In this document: positions 44,507 to 54,407 of the stretch, one piece after another | Position numbering within the stretch: the first letter of the stretch is position 1 | How the letters are laid out: each line of letters opens with the position of its first letter | Assembly: GCA_963825405.1 (NCBI GenBank) | Contig: CAWGTB010000013.1 | Span: 62,001-126,000 of the forward strand | DNA: 64,000 bases | From: JACPNO01 sp963825405 | GTDB lineage: Bacteria > Acidobacteriota > Terriglobia > Bryobacterales > Bryobacteraceae | Reading direction: 5' to 3' | Program-made: the position numbers and the translations under genes | Notes under the pieces: generated by a model | What the model saw: only the letters and a program-made list of their open reading frames with translations | What the model was told of the DNA's origin: nothing | The model's database searches: none

Positions 44507-45470
44507 TGCCCAGCGAGCGTGGGGCAGCTCGGAGGCGCTATGCGGACGCGTAAATCCATTTGCGGTAGCTGAGTAGTCCCGGCCGTAGACGGCGCGATGC
44601 TGCCCGAACTCTGTTGTCTACAATCATGCCAGTTTGCAGAACATCCGCAAGTTTCGCGAGGCGCAGCTTCTGTTCGTGATGTTCACTTGGGTTCGGCGCA
44701 GCTCTAAACTCGCGGCCTATGAGGCGTTGTCAGACCCTGGTTCGACTACCGACCAAGGCTTGATGATCCTGTGAAGCGCGAAGGCAAACGATACATTTTT
44801 TAGAGCTTTGGATTCGCCCGACATGCTCGGTCACCCACTTCGCGAAGGGTATGACAACAGAATTCGCATCGGGAACGACGAACTAACGAAGGACGTAGAC
44901 ACATATTCTATAGGCCTCGCAGAGCAAATTCGGGCAAGATGCGGGTTTACGCCTTTAAGTCCTTCCCGAATCAATACTGATGTGGTCTCACTATGCGAAA
45001 AACGCATCACGGAATTTGCATTGAGTTTGAACAAGAACAATGCGCTGATCGAGAAGGCCAGACCAGTGAGATATAGGAAAACATATCCCGAGTGGACGCC
45101 GCAGGGCGTCGTGGACTGATCAATTGGCACCTGTGCTCACAAAGCTACGGAGTGGTGCTATGAAACAGAGTTTCGCTAGTGGGATCGCTGCAAGGCGGTC
45201 CAGGCGAAATTGGATGGCAATTTGCGTTCTCCTACCGGATGGTGCTCTAACCGGCATCAGTCCTCGGAATGCGAAAGTCAGAATCAGGCCGAACTCATCA
45301 GCGTCGTTAATGAGTACACGCCAGGTCTTACCATCAAAAGAATGGTCCGAGTTTCAGAATCATTACAAGCTCACCATCGAAGGCTAAGGATCATGGGCAA
45401 TATCAGGACAAGGCTCGCCTGAGCATTGTTCGGCTACGTCGACGCTTATGTGGCAAGCGGGAACCTGAAG
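44507..45470. mobile_element. Small remnant of a tRNA-Ser-integrated island
   Basis: These 964 bases are bounded by direct repeats that include the tRNA 3' end, and look less GC-rich than their flanks. No integrase or other recognisable gene is present. The best open frame is 44808-45119 (TTG start, 103 codons, MDSPDMLGHPLREGYDNRI...), with no known domain; frames 45124-45387 and 45210-45422 are weaker. It is most likely the residue of a genomic island or satellite that lost its integrase. Confidence 0.6.
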
Positions 45471-45511
45471 CTCCGCCAGAATCATGACTTTCCTACAAAT
45501 CAAATCGCGAT
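45471..45511. repeat. Right attachment-type direct repeat
   Basis: The second copy of the tRNA-end repeat (see 44467-44506). It includes the stop codon and last residues of the DCC gene, so the original attachment site spanned the tRNA 3' end and the DCC 3' end, which must have been neighbours before insertion. Confidence 0.75.
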
Positions 45512-45888
45512 CTGAGTTGCGGCGGGATCACCGGGCACGCATCCTCCGGCGGCGCGAACCATTTGTGGCGCGCGCGGGCGACCGCATCGTAAACGCGATC
45601 ACGCACCACCGCCGGTACCAGCCCCAAGAACCAGCCCAGCACGCGCCATGCCCCACCCAGGCGAATAGTCACTTCAATAAATGCGGCGGAGCGGGTGAGG
45701 ATGCGTCCGTCCTCCGTGCGCACCACGAAACTATCCGGCAGAGAACCCGCCTGCGGCACAGCCTTGCGGAACGTCTCCGAATCCAGAGGCGCGAAGCGGA
45801 ACCTGCTGCCGTCGGTGTCCGCCGCTAGAATCCAGCGCACGGTCCGATGACAGAGGCCGCAGTGCCCGTCGTAGAAAACCGTGTCCAC
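45493..45888 (-). CDS. DCC-family thiol-disulfide oxidoreductase-like protein (DUF393)
   Basis: 131 residues. The N-terminal motif FYDGHCGLCHRTVRW is the DxxCxxC signature of this thioredoxin-fold family, followed by SRFRFAPLDSETFRKAV and an AFIEVTIRLGGAWRVLGWFL helix. Members are predicted to do thiol-disulfide exchange near the membrane. The start is GTG at 45888. The C-terminus lies in the right island repeat and appears intact. A terminator of the upstream gene sits 27 bases before the start. Confidence 0.88.
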   Translation of the reverse strand: MDTVFYDGHCGLCHRTVRWILAADTDGSRFRFAPLDSETFRKAVPQAGSLPDSFVVRTEDGRILTRSAAFIEVTIRLGGAWRVLGWFLGLVPAVVRDRVYDAVARARHKWFAPPEDACPVIPPQLRSRFDL

Positions 45889-45914
45889 AACTTCATCTTA
45901 GCGAGTGCGCGGGC

Positions 45915-45946
45915 AAAAAAAATCCCGGAGGGTGCGCTCCTCCGGG
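45915..45946 (-). terminator. Rho-independent terminator after the GIY-YIG gene
   Basis: On the minus strand an 8-bp stem CCCGGAGG/CCTCCGGG with a 7-base loop is followed by A and eight T. It ends the GIY-YIG transcript before the DCC gene. Confidence 0.88.
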
Positions 45947-46024
45947 TTCCCTTAAACGACGGGGATATTGGCAGATACGAAGAGCATAACAGCCGCGTGC
46001 CGAAGCTAAAATCAGGAAAGAACC

Positions 46025-46393
46025 TTAGGATTGAGAGCCAGATACACCAGAAGTCATGTGCTTCTTGTTGCAGGTTGGGTGATAGCGTTGCGTCAGTTCA
46101 CGCTGGCGTTCCACTCGGTTGCGCGGAGGGCACAATTCGAACACAAACGTGTTGGGCTGCGACTGCAGCACATACGGCATCTGCCCGGCCAGGTACTTCA
46201 GCAGAGACCTGCGGATATTCGGACATTGCCCCACATAAATCCACTCTTCGTCACGGCGTAGTCCGTATACCCCCGAAGTCTCCGGAGCGTGCCGCATGAC
46301 GCCCGTGCGATTCAACGGGTGACGGACGACATTCTCCCAGTCTACGAGGGGTTCCACTAGTACAAGTGTAGGGATCGGCCCATGCCTTCCCAA
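46025..46393 (-). CDS. GIY-YIG-like small protein
   Basis: 122 residues. Residues ~36-60 read TSGVYGLRRDEEWIYVGQCPNIRR-like, matching the GIY-YIG core strand pair with a downstream arginine; a Glu/Arg-rich helix (RNRVERQRELTQRYHPTCN) follows in the position of the catalytic Glu. Such single-domain proteins may be nucleases or nuclease-derived. The first ~32 residues are Pro/Val-rich and of uncertain reality; a later Met (MRHAPET) is an alternative start. A terminator follows at 45915-45946. Confidence 0.7.
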   Translation of the reverse strand: MGRHGPIPTLVLVEPLVDWENVVRHPLNRTGVMRHAPETSGVYGLRRDEEWIYVGQCPNIRRSLLKYLAGQMPYVLQSQPNTFVFELCPPRNRVERQRELTQRYHPTCNKKHMTSGVSGSQS

Positions 46394-46633
46394 TCAGGCA
46401 AAAGCCTTAGCTATTCGTGCCTCTGGAGCCGCGTAATGTGCGGTCGGCTTTTGAAGATCACCTGGGAGTCGAAAATGAACACCGGGATAGCGTGTGAGGA
46501 GGCGAAAAATATGGGGCCGGCCGGCGGAAGATGCGGCAGTCGGTTACATCGATTGAAGTGATTGATTTATAGATATTTAACACCAGATTGAAACCCCGAA
46601 ACAGGGGCGGGGCTCGGTGTTTTCGATTTCGAT

Positions 46634-46701
46634 TATACGACACCCACCTATTAGGTGTGTTAAATCGGCAAATCATGCTAGCCTATGAAAAACCTGGGGT
46701 T
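46634..46701 (+). promoter_or_regulatory. Conserved promoter block of the first TonB-like receptor gene
   Basis: The elements TATACGACA (46634-46642), TGTT-N17-TAGCCT (46658-46684) and AACCTGGGGTT (46691-46701, arms AACC/GGTT) precede the gene, and the same elements recur before its paralogue at 51000-51062, although the sequence between them differs. TGTT-N17-TAGCCT is a plausible promoter; the AACC/GGTT palindrome may be an operator. The rest of 46394-46633 holds nothing I can identify. Confidence 0.55.
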
Positions 46702-46737
46702 GGTTAGTTCACATCATTGAGAAAGGAAAGAGGCTAC

Positions 46738-49700
46738 ATGTACATCAAACGAAGCGCAGTCGCGCTACTTGCGCTCCTCTGCCTGCTATCCGGTGCGTTG
46801 GTGGGCCAGACGTTTCGCGGAGCACTTTCGGGCAGCGTGGCTGACACTTCCGGCGCTGGAGTGCCGGATGCAGTCGTCAAGATCGAGCATAAAGACACGG
46901 GGCTCACGCGCACTCAGAATACGGGAGCAAGTGGTGATTTTAATTTCCCCGAATTAGGCACGGGAATTTATACGGTAACCGTGACGAAACAGGGATTTCA
47001 GGCTTTCACGCAGGACATCGAAGTAGCGGTAGGTAAAGTTTCCAGCTTGCCGGTGACTCTCGGTGTTTCGTCGCAGGCCACGACGGTGGAAGTGCAAGCG
47101 GCCGTCGCCACACTCGAGACCCAAGACAGCTCGCTCAACGCAGTCGTCAATACCCGCGCGGTGCAGGAAATTCCGCTCAACGGGCGCGACTTCACCCAGT
47201 TGCTGCGGCTCACACCCGGCTATAACGATACCGGTTCCATGAACGGCGCCCGCACCAACCAGAACAACTGGCAGATCGACGGCGCGGACAACAACGATTT
47301 CTGGCATAACGCGAACGCGGTCAATCAAGGCAGCATCTCCGGCGTGGCCGGCGTGATACTGCCCATCGACGCGATCGATCAATTCAATCAGCAGGCCGCC
47401 GGCAACGCCGATTTCGGCCGCAATCCGGGCTCCATGGTCAACGTGGTGCTGAAGTCCGGCACCAACGCACTGCACGGAACTGCGTATTACTTCAACCGCA
47501 ATGAGGCACTAGCAGCTCACAATCCGTTCGCTCCCCCGGATCAGGGAAATCCGTTGCTGCGCAATGAGAATTTTGGATTTTCGCTCGGCGGTCCGATCAT
47601 CAAGAACAAACTCTTCTTCTTCATCACGTATGAGCGGCAGAAAGCCGTTTTGGGCCAAACTGTATCCGCCACAGTGCCTTCGTCTGCCTGGATCAATCAG
47701 GCAACCAACGTGTTGAATCAATTCCATGTGCCGGTAAACCCGGTGATGCAAAATGTTTTCAGCGCGCTGTGGCCCGGACAGATTTCTGGCGCCCCGGGGA
47801 CCGTACTAAACTACTTCGTAAGCTCTCCCCAGAATTACGAAAGTAACAATGGCGTCATCAAAGTCGACTACGCGATCAGCTCAAAGCACACGCTGTCGGC
47901 GCGCGCGTTTCTGGGCGAGGGTGACGCCACGGCGTTTTCCGGTTCGGTTTACTCGGAGTATTTCCAGGTGTGCCCGAGCCGGGAGCCCAGTTATTCCGTG
48001 CAGTTAAACTCGGTATTTACGCCAAGGATGGTCAACCAGCTGCTGCTGGGTTTCAGCTTCTTCCAACAGACGTTCGACGATGCCAACCACAGCTTCAACA
48101 TGCCGGCTCTCGGCTTCAACACCGGCGTGACCAACCCTGGTGATTTCGGCGCTCCCAACATCAACATTAATGGCTTCACCAATGGCGGCGTCGGCGAGAC
48201 ACCGAAACTGGGACGAACGGACGCTACCGGTCACATCACCGACAACCTGTCTTACCAGATGGGCAAGCATGCGTTCAAATTCGGCGGTGAGTTCCGCAAA
48301 TCCAGGCTGGATGTGTTCTATCAGCGCGGCATCCGCGGAGCCTTCAACTTCGATGGCACTGCCGGCCCATGGGCCAATGACGCCAGCTTGGATGCACCCA
48401 CGAAGGCGTTGGCGGACTTCCTGGCAGGCTTTATCGGTACTGCCGGTCAAAGTAACCAGGGCAGCATCTCGGTCGGAGACCCGCAGCGCGTCTACGATGT
48501 GAATTCGTACTCCGGCTGGGTTACCGACAACTGGCAGGTATCACCGAAGCTCAATGTGACTCTGGGCCTCCGCTACGACTACAACGACCCGTTTCATGAA
48601 ACCGACTACGACAACGATGCCGGCATCAAAGGAATCTCCACTTTCCTACCGGGCTCGCCGACCGGTTTCGGCATTGTCGGGCAAAATGGATTCAACAATC
48701 TATATCCTCCGGACAAGAACAATTTCGCTCCGCGCCTAGGCTTCGCTTACACGCCGGTACGCGGCGGCAAGACCGTAATCCGTGGCGGATTCGGAGTTTA
48801 CACCGACATCGTCAACGGAAACAACTTTGTCGACGGCGGTGGCGGTGGTGCATTAGGTATCTCGCGCAACCCCGTGGGCACTACTCCCGTTCTCGGCGCC
48901 ATCGCCGGACCGCTCACCATTCAGAATGGCGTGCCCATCTTCGGTGCTGGATCCGTTGTGGCCGGGCCGTATCAGGCGTTCGGCGTGAGTCAGGATCTCC
49001 GCACTCCTTACACCATGAACTTCAACGTGAATGTGCAGCATCAGCTGACCCGGGCTGTCCTGGTTCAGGTTGGATACGTCGGAAGCCAGGGGCGCAAGCA
49101 GATAACCAAGCGCGATCTCAACCAACCCCTGCCCGATCCAACCGGACTGCTGAGCATCCAACAACGGCGTCCGTTCGATGCGGAATACCCGAACATTTCC
49201 GGCATCACCTGGATGGCCTCAGACGGTAATTCGCAGTACAACTCGCTGCAGACTTCAATCCGTACGACCGCATGGCACGGCCTTAGCGGCCAGGCGTCCT
49301 ATGTCTTTTCTCACGCCCGTGATGACATGTCCTCCTCGCGCTATAACGAGCCACAGAACAGTTATTGCCTGAAATGCGACTACAGCAACTCGGATTACGA
49401 CATCCGAAATGTGTTCAGTTCGTACCTGCTGTACGATGTGCCGAATTTCACTCCGTCACACCCGCGTTTGGGCAATGGCTGGCAGACGAATCTCATCTTC
49501 ATTGCTCGCGGGGGCACGCCGTTTAGCGTGACCACCGGGGAACAACAACTTTTACCTTGGTGGCGGCGATCGCGCCAGCCTGGTTGCAGGAGCCGATCCG
49601 TTCAGCGGCGTCGTGCAGCCCACCAATGCGCCCGGCAACTGGGCCAATGGCTACCAGTATTTCAATCCTGCGGCATTTACTTTGCCGGCAGCGGGTACGC

Positions 49701-49981
49701 CCGGGAACACGCAGCGTAACCAGTTCTACGGTCCGGGCTTCAATTCAGTCGATTTCTCAATCTTCAAGACCACTCCGATCACCGAGCGCATCAAGGCTCA
49801 GTTCCGGGTCGAGATTTTCAACCTCTTCAACAGGCTGAACCTGGCGGGGCCGGCTACCTGCGTTTGCTCGGGCAGCGGCATGGGTCTCATCGGCAGCACT
49901 TATGGGGCCGCGATCGGCGCGCCCGGCATCGGCGCCGGCGAGCCGCGCAACGTCCAGCTCGCTCTGAAGATAATCTTCTAA
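46738..49981 (+). CDS. TonB-receptor-like outer-membrane protein with carboxypeptidase-regulatory domain (frameshifted)
   Basis: About 1080 residues after repair. Signal peptide (YIKRSAVALLALLCLLSGALV), then a CarboxypepD_reg-like Ig domain (SGSVADTSGAGVPDAVVKIE, SGDFNFPELGTGIYTVTV), a plug domain (VQEIPLNGRDFTQLLRL, then DNNDFWHN), and a large beta-barrel ending in an aromatic residue (NVQLALKIIF), an outer-membrane insertion signal. One extra G in the G-run at 49537-49540 shifts the frame after TPFSVTTG. The Oar-like family is abundant in Acidobacteria and thought to import or export large molecules. ATG 46738 is preceded by AGAGG. Confidence 0.9.
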
Positions 49982-50001
49982 ACCTCTTGTAGTTTCACCC
50001 G

Positions 50002-50033
50002 GGGCCGGCGTGCAAACGCCGGTCCTTTTTTTT
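50002..50033 (+). terminator. Terminator of the first TonB-like receptor gene
   Basis: Stem GGGCCGGCG/CGCCGGTCC (one G-T wobble), loop TGCAAA, then eight T. A near-identical structure follows the paralogue at 54361-54393. Confidence 0.9.
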
Positions 50034-50049
50034 GCGCTTGGAACATATA

Positions 50050-50865
50050 ATGGCGAGAGTGAACAAAATTTTGCTGCTTCTGTTTTTGGCTGCCGCGCCC
50101 GTGCAGTTCGCCACCGCCCAGACACTTCAAGATGGGATTAAGGCGCTAAAGAAACCGGACTATCCGGAAGCCCTTCGAATCTTCCGCCCTTTGGCGGAGC
50201 GCGGGGATGCCAAGGCGCAGAATCAGCTGGGGAAAATGTACGAGCAGGGTTCAGGCGTTCCGAAGGATGATACGGAGGCTGTCAACTGGTATCGCAAGTC
50301 CGCCGAACAAGGGTTGGCCGAAGGCCAATACAACCTGGGCCTGATGTTCCGCGAAGGCCAGGGAGTTGCCAAGAGCGATGCCGATGCGCTCCAGTGGTAT
50401 CGCAAATCCGCCGACCAGGGTTATGCCCCGGCCCAGTGTGATCTTGGGTTCATGTACGACACGGGGGCAGGAGTCCCACAGAACTATCCGGAAGCACAAA
50501 AGTGGTTTCACAAGAGCGCCGACCAGGGCTATGCCCGGGCCCAGAATAACCTGGGGATCGTGTATGCCGCAGGGCATGGCGTTGCCAAGGACTATCAAGA
50601 GGCGCTGAAATGGTTTCGCAAAGCGGCGGAACAGTCAGAACCATACGAGGGCGCAAGCAACACACTGGGATTGATGTTCGAGCAAGGGATAGGTGTGCCG
50701 GTGGATTACGTGCAAGCCTATGTGTGGTATTCGCTTGCCGCCGCTCAGGGCAATGAATTCTCTGGCCCCAACGTGGCCAGCCTCGAGAAGCGAATGACAC
50801 CCGCTCAGCTTGTGGAAGCCAAAAAGCAATTTGAAAAAAAGAAAGCTCGAACCTCGCACCCTTAG
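50050..50865 (+). CDS. Exported Sel1-repeat protein
   Basis: 271 residues with a signal peptide (NKILLLLFLAAAPVQFATAQ) and five to six Sel1-like TPR repeats of ~36 residues, each with the core AKAQNQLGKMYEQGSGVPKD and EAVNWYRKSAEQG. The C-terminal cap is AQLVEAKKQFEKKKART. Sel1 proteins scaffold protein complexes; this one should sit in the periplasm. It lies between two TonB-like receptor genes and may serve them, which is inference. ATG 50050 begins the signal peptide. Confidence 0.88.
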   Translation: MARVNKILLLLFLAAAPVQFATAQTLQDGIKALKKPDYPEALRIFRPLAERGDAKAQNQLGKMYEQGSGVPKDDTEAVNWYRKSAEQGLAEGQYNLGLMFREGQGVAKSDADALQWYRKSADQGYAPAQCDLGFMYDTGAGVPQNYPEAQKWFHKSADQGYARAQNNLGIVYAAGHGVAKDYQEALKWFRKAAEQSEPYEGASNTLGLMFEQGIGVPVDYVQAYVWYSLAAAQGNEFSGPNVASLEKRMTPAQLVEAKKQFEKKKARTSHP

Positions 50866-50999
50866 CCTTTGGGCTCGTTCTGAGCACTGATTTCCAATGG
50901 CTTAGAAGGCTCACCTTGCCGGATTTGCCAGCCGTCTTCCCTTTTGCCCCAAGGTTGTATTTATAACAAGGCTAAGGCTTTATGCCTTCTGGTTTCTAA

Positions 51000-51062
51000 T
51001 ATACGACATACTTTCTTGTGTTCAGGTGCTGTTTCGTGTTAGCCTCTCAGAAACCTGGGGTT
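51000..51062 (+). promoter_or_regulatory. Conserved promoter block of the second TonB-like receptor gene
   Basis: Repeats the elements upstream of the first paralogue: TATACGACA (51000-51008), TGTT-N17-TAGCCT (51019-51045), AACCTGGGGTT (51052-51062). Spacing from TGTT to AACC is identical in both, while the upstream element is 5 bases closer here, which supports the core block as functional. Confidence 0.55.
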
Positions 51063-51093
51063 CAACAATTTGAAAGAGAAAGGAAGAGGCTAC

Positions 51094-54000
51094 ATGCATA
51101 TCAAGCGAGGAGTATTTGCGCTAGTCGCGCTCCTCTGTCTGCTATCTAGTGCGTTGGTGGGACAAGGCTTCCGCGGAGCTATTGCGGGCAGCGTCGCAGA
51201 CTCGTCTGGCGCTGGAGTGCCGGATGCAGTCGTCAAAATCGAACACAAAGCTACTGGACTCACCCGTACACAGAACACCGGGGCAAGCGGTGATTTCAAT
51301 TTCCCCGAACTGAGTACCGGTATTTATACCGTTAGCGTAAGCAAACAGGGCTTTCAGGCCTATTCGCAGGACATCGAAGTCGCGGTGGGCAAAGTTGCCA
51401 GTTTACCGGTGACTCTCGGCGTAGCAGCGCAGGCCCAGACAGTGGAAGTGCAGGCGGCGGTCGCCACACTCGAAACCCAAGACAGCACGCTCAACGCAGT
51501 CGTCAACACCCGCGCGGTGCAGGAAATCCCGCTGAACGGGCGCGACTTCACACAGCTATTGCGGCTCACGCCCGGCTACAACGATACCGGTTCCATGAAC
51601 GGCGCCCGCGGCAACCAGAACAACTGGCAGATCGACGGCGCGGATAACAACGATTTCTGGCACAACTCGAACGGCATCAACCAAGGCAGCATCTCCGGCG
51701 TGGCCGGGGTGATACTGCCCATCGACGCCATCGATCAATTCAACCAGCAGGCCGGCGCCAGTGCCGATGGCGGCCGCAGCCCGGGCTCCCTGGTCAATGT
51801 CGTGCTCAAGTCCGGCACCAACTCACTGCACGGTACTGCTTATTACTTTAACCGCAATGAGGCCCTGGCAGCGCACAATCCGTTCGCTCCGCCGGATCAG
51901 GGGAATCCGTTGCTGCGCAACGAGAATTTTGGATTTTCTCTCGGCGGTCCGATCATCAAGAACAAACTGTTCTTCTTCATGACCTATGAGAGGCAGAAAG
52001 CCGTTTTGGGTCAAACCGTATCCGCCACGGTGCCTTCCGCCGCCTGGATATCTCAGGCAACCACCGTGCTGAATCAATTCCATGTGCCGGTGAACCCGGT
52101 GATGCAGAACGTGTTTAACGCCCTTTGGCCCTCCAATATTTCGGGCCTCCCGGCGACAAACCTAAACTACTTTATAAGCTCTCCACAGAATTACGAAAGC
52201 AACAACGGCGTCTTCAAACTCGACTACTCGATCAGTTCCAAGCACACGCTGTCGGCGCGCATGTTTCTGGGCGAGGGTGACGCCACGGCGTTTGCCGGTT
52301 CGGTTTACAGTGAGTATTTCCAGGTGTGCCCGAGCCGCCAGCCGAACTATGCCGTGCAGTTGAACTCGGTATTTACGCCGAAACTTGTCAACCAGTTGCT
52401 GCTGGGTTTCAGCTTCTTCCAGCAGAAGTTTGACGATGCGAATCACAGCTTTGACATGCCGGCCTTAGGCTTAAATACCGGCGTAACCAACCCGAGCAGT
52501 TTTGGCGCGCCGACCTTCACCATTAACGGCTTCACCAACGGCGGCGTCGGCCAAACCAACGCTACGCTGGGCCGAACCGACACCACTGGTCACCTCACCG
52601 ACAACCTGTCCTACCAAATGGGCAAGCATGCGCTCAAGTTCGGCGGCGAGTACCGCCTGTCCCGGCTGGACATTTTCTATCAGCGTGGACTCCGCGGAGC
52701 CTTCAACTTCGATGGCACCGCCGGCCCCTGGAACGGTGACGCCAGCATCGCGACGCCTACCAAAGCGTTGGCGGACTTTCTGGCGGGCATTATCGGTCCC
52801 GCCGGTACCAATAACGGTGCCAGCATTTCCGTTGGCGACCCGCAACGCGTTTACGATGTCACCACACTCTCGGGCTGGGTTACCGACAACTGGCAGGTAT
52901 CCCCTAAGCTCAATTTGACTCTGGGCGTGCGCTACGACTACAACGGCCCGATTCATGAAACCACCTACGACAACGAGGCCGGCATAAAGGGTATTTCCAC
53001 TTTCCTGCCGGGTTCGGCTACCGGTTTCGGCATTGTCGGCGTGGGCGGATTCGACCAGCTGTATCCCTCGGACAAGAACAATTTCGCTCCGCGCATAGGC
53101 TTCGCTTACACGCCGATCCGCGGCGGCAAGACCGTGATCCGCGGCGGATTCGGAATTTTCACCGACATCATCAACGGGAACAACTTTATCGACGGCGCTG
53201 GCGGTGGTGAGCGAGGTATCTCGCGCAACCCCGTGGGCGCTAATCCGGTTCTGGGCGCCACCGCCGGAGGGTTCACCATTCAAAATGGCGTGCCCATCTT
53301 CGGTGCTGGCTCTCTTCCGTCCGGGCCGTTCCAGGCGTTCGGCATCAGCCAGGATATCCGCACCCCCTACACGGAGAACTTCAACCTGAATGTGCAGCAT
53401 CAGCTTACCCGAGCTGTCCTCATTCAGGTTGGCTACGTTGGAACTCAGGCGCGCAAGCAGGTCACCAAGCGCAATATCAACCAGACACTGCCCGACCCAA
53501 CCGGCCAGCTAACCATCCAAGAGCGGCGGCCGTTCAATACGGAGTACCCAAACCTGTCCGGCATTAGCTGGCTGGAGACTGCGGGTAATCTGCAGTACAA
53601 CTCGCTGCAGACTTCACTGCGTACCACGAGTTGGCATGGTGTTACCGGCCAGGCGTCCTATGTGTTGTCTCACGCCCGTGATGACATGTCCTCCTCGCGG
53701 TATAACGAGCCACAGGATAGTTATTGCCTGAAATGCGACTATGGCAACTCGGATTACGACATCCGGCATGTGTTCAGCTCTTATTTGCTGTACGACTTGC
53801 CGAATTTCGCGCCGTCCCATCCGCGTTTGGGCCAGGGCTGGCAGACAAATCTCATTTTCATTGCTCGCACGGGCACGCCGTTTAGCGTGTTCTCCGGGCA
53901 GAACACCAGCAATTTGAACGGTGGCGGCGATCGCGCCAGCCTGGTTGCCGGCGCCGATCCGTTCAGCGGCGTCGTGCAGCCTACCAATGCAGACGGGAAC

Positions 54001-54342
54001 TATGCCAATGGCTACCGTTGGTTCAACCCTGCGGCATTTACTTTACCGGCACAGGGAACCCTCGGGAATACGGAGCGCAACCAGTTCTACGCTCCGGGCT
54101 TCAATTCGGTGGATTTCTCGATCTTCAAAACCACTGCTATCACCGAGCGCATCAAGGCTCAGTTCCGGGTCGAGATCTTCAACCTGTTCAATAGAGTGAA
54201 CTTTGCAGGGCCTAACAACAGCGTTGGCTCTGGCAGCAGCATGGGCCTCGTTGGCAGCACCTACGGGGCCGCGATCGGCGCGCCAGGCATCGGGGCCGGC
54301 GAGCCGCGCAACGTGCAGCTCGCATTAAAGATAGTCTTCTAA
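51094..54342 (+). CDS. TonB-receptor-like outer-membrane protein with carboxypeptidase-regulatory domain
   Basis: 1082 residues, uninterrupted. Same architecture as the paralogue 1.1 kb upstream: signal peptide (HIKRGVFALVALLCLLSSALV), regulatory Ig domain (AGSVADSSGAGVPDAVVKIE), plug-like region (VQEIPLNGRDFTQLLRL, GGPIIKNKLFFF), and a long barrel ending in NVQLALKIVF. The two are highly similar over their whole length, including flanking promoter and terminator, so they arose by tandem duplication. Differences cluster in short loops (ISGLPATNLNYFISS versus ISGAPGTVLNYFVSS). ATG 51094 is preceded by GGAAGAGG. Confidence 0.93.
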   Translation: MHIKRGVFALVALLCLLSSALVGQGFRGAIAGSVADSSGAGVPDAVVKIEHKATGLTRTQNTGASGDFNFPELSTGIYTVSVSKQGFQAYSQDIEVAVGKVASLPVTLGVAAQAQTVEVQAAVATLETQDSTLNAVVNTRAVQEIPLNGRDFTQLLRLTPGYNDTGSMNGARGNQNNWQIDGADNNDFWHNSNGINQGSISGVAGVILPIDAIDQFNQQAGASADGGRSPGSLVNVVLKSGTNSLHGTAYYFNRNEALAAHNPFAPPDQGNPLLRNENFGFSLGGPIIKNKLFFFMTYERQKAVLGQTVSATVPSAAWISQATTVLNQFHVPVNPVMQNVFNALWPSNISGLPATNLNYFISSPQNYESNNGVFKLDYSISSKHTLSARMFLGEGDATAFAGSVYSEYFQVCPSRQPNYAVQLNSVFTPKLVNQLLLGFSFFQQKFDDANHSFDMPALGLNTGVTNPSSFGAPTFTINGFTNGGVGQTNATLGRTDTTGHLTDNLSYQMGKHALKFGGEYRLSRLDIFYQRGLRGAFNFDGTAGPWNGDASIATPTKALADFLAGIIGPAGTNNGASISVGDPQRVYDVTTLSGWVTDNWQVSPKLNLTLGVRYDYNGPIHETTYDNEAGIKGISTFLPGSATGFGIVGVGGFDQLYPSDKNNFAPRIGFAYTPIRGGKTVIRGGFGIFTDIINGNNFIDGAGGGERGISRNPVGANPVLGATAGGFTIQNGVPIFGAGSLPSGPFQAFGISQDIRTPYTENFNLNVQHQLTRAVLIQVGYVGTQARKQVTKRNINQTLPDPTGQLTIQERRPFNTEYPNLSGISWLETAGNLQYNSLQTSLRTTSWHGVTGQASYVLSHARDDMSSSRYNEPQDSYCLKCDYGNSDYDIRHVFSSYLLYDLPNFAPSHPRLGQGWQTNLIFIARTGTPFSVFSGQNTSNLNGGGDRASLVAGADPFSGVVQPTNADGNYANGYRWFNPAAFTLPAQGTLGNTERNQFYAPGFNSVDFSIFKTTAITERIKAQFRVEIFNLFNRVNFAGPNNSVGSGSSMGLVGSTYGAAIGAPGIGAGEPRNVQLALKIVF

Positions 54343-54360
54343 ACCTACGGTAGTTTCACC

Positions 54361-54393
54361 AAGGGCCGGCGTACAACCGCCGGCCCTTTTTTT
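54361..54393 (+). terminator. Terminator of the second TonB-like receptor gene
   Basis: A perfect stem GGGCCGGCG/CGCCGGCCC with loop TACAAC, flanked by AA/TT, followed by seven T. Confidence 0.92.
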
Positions 54394-54407
54394 ATTTAAT
54401 AGAGAAC

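Noticed and set aside
45124..45422. Two small open frames inside the tRNA-Ser island remnant
   Set aside because: They overlap each other in different frames, lack ribosome sites and have no recognisable sequence features.
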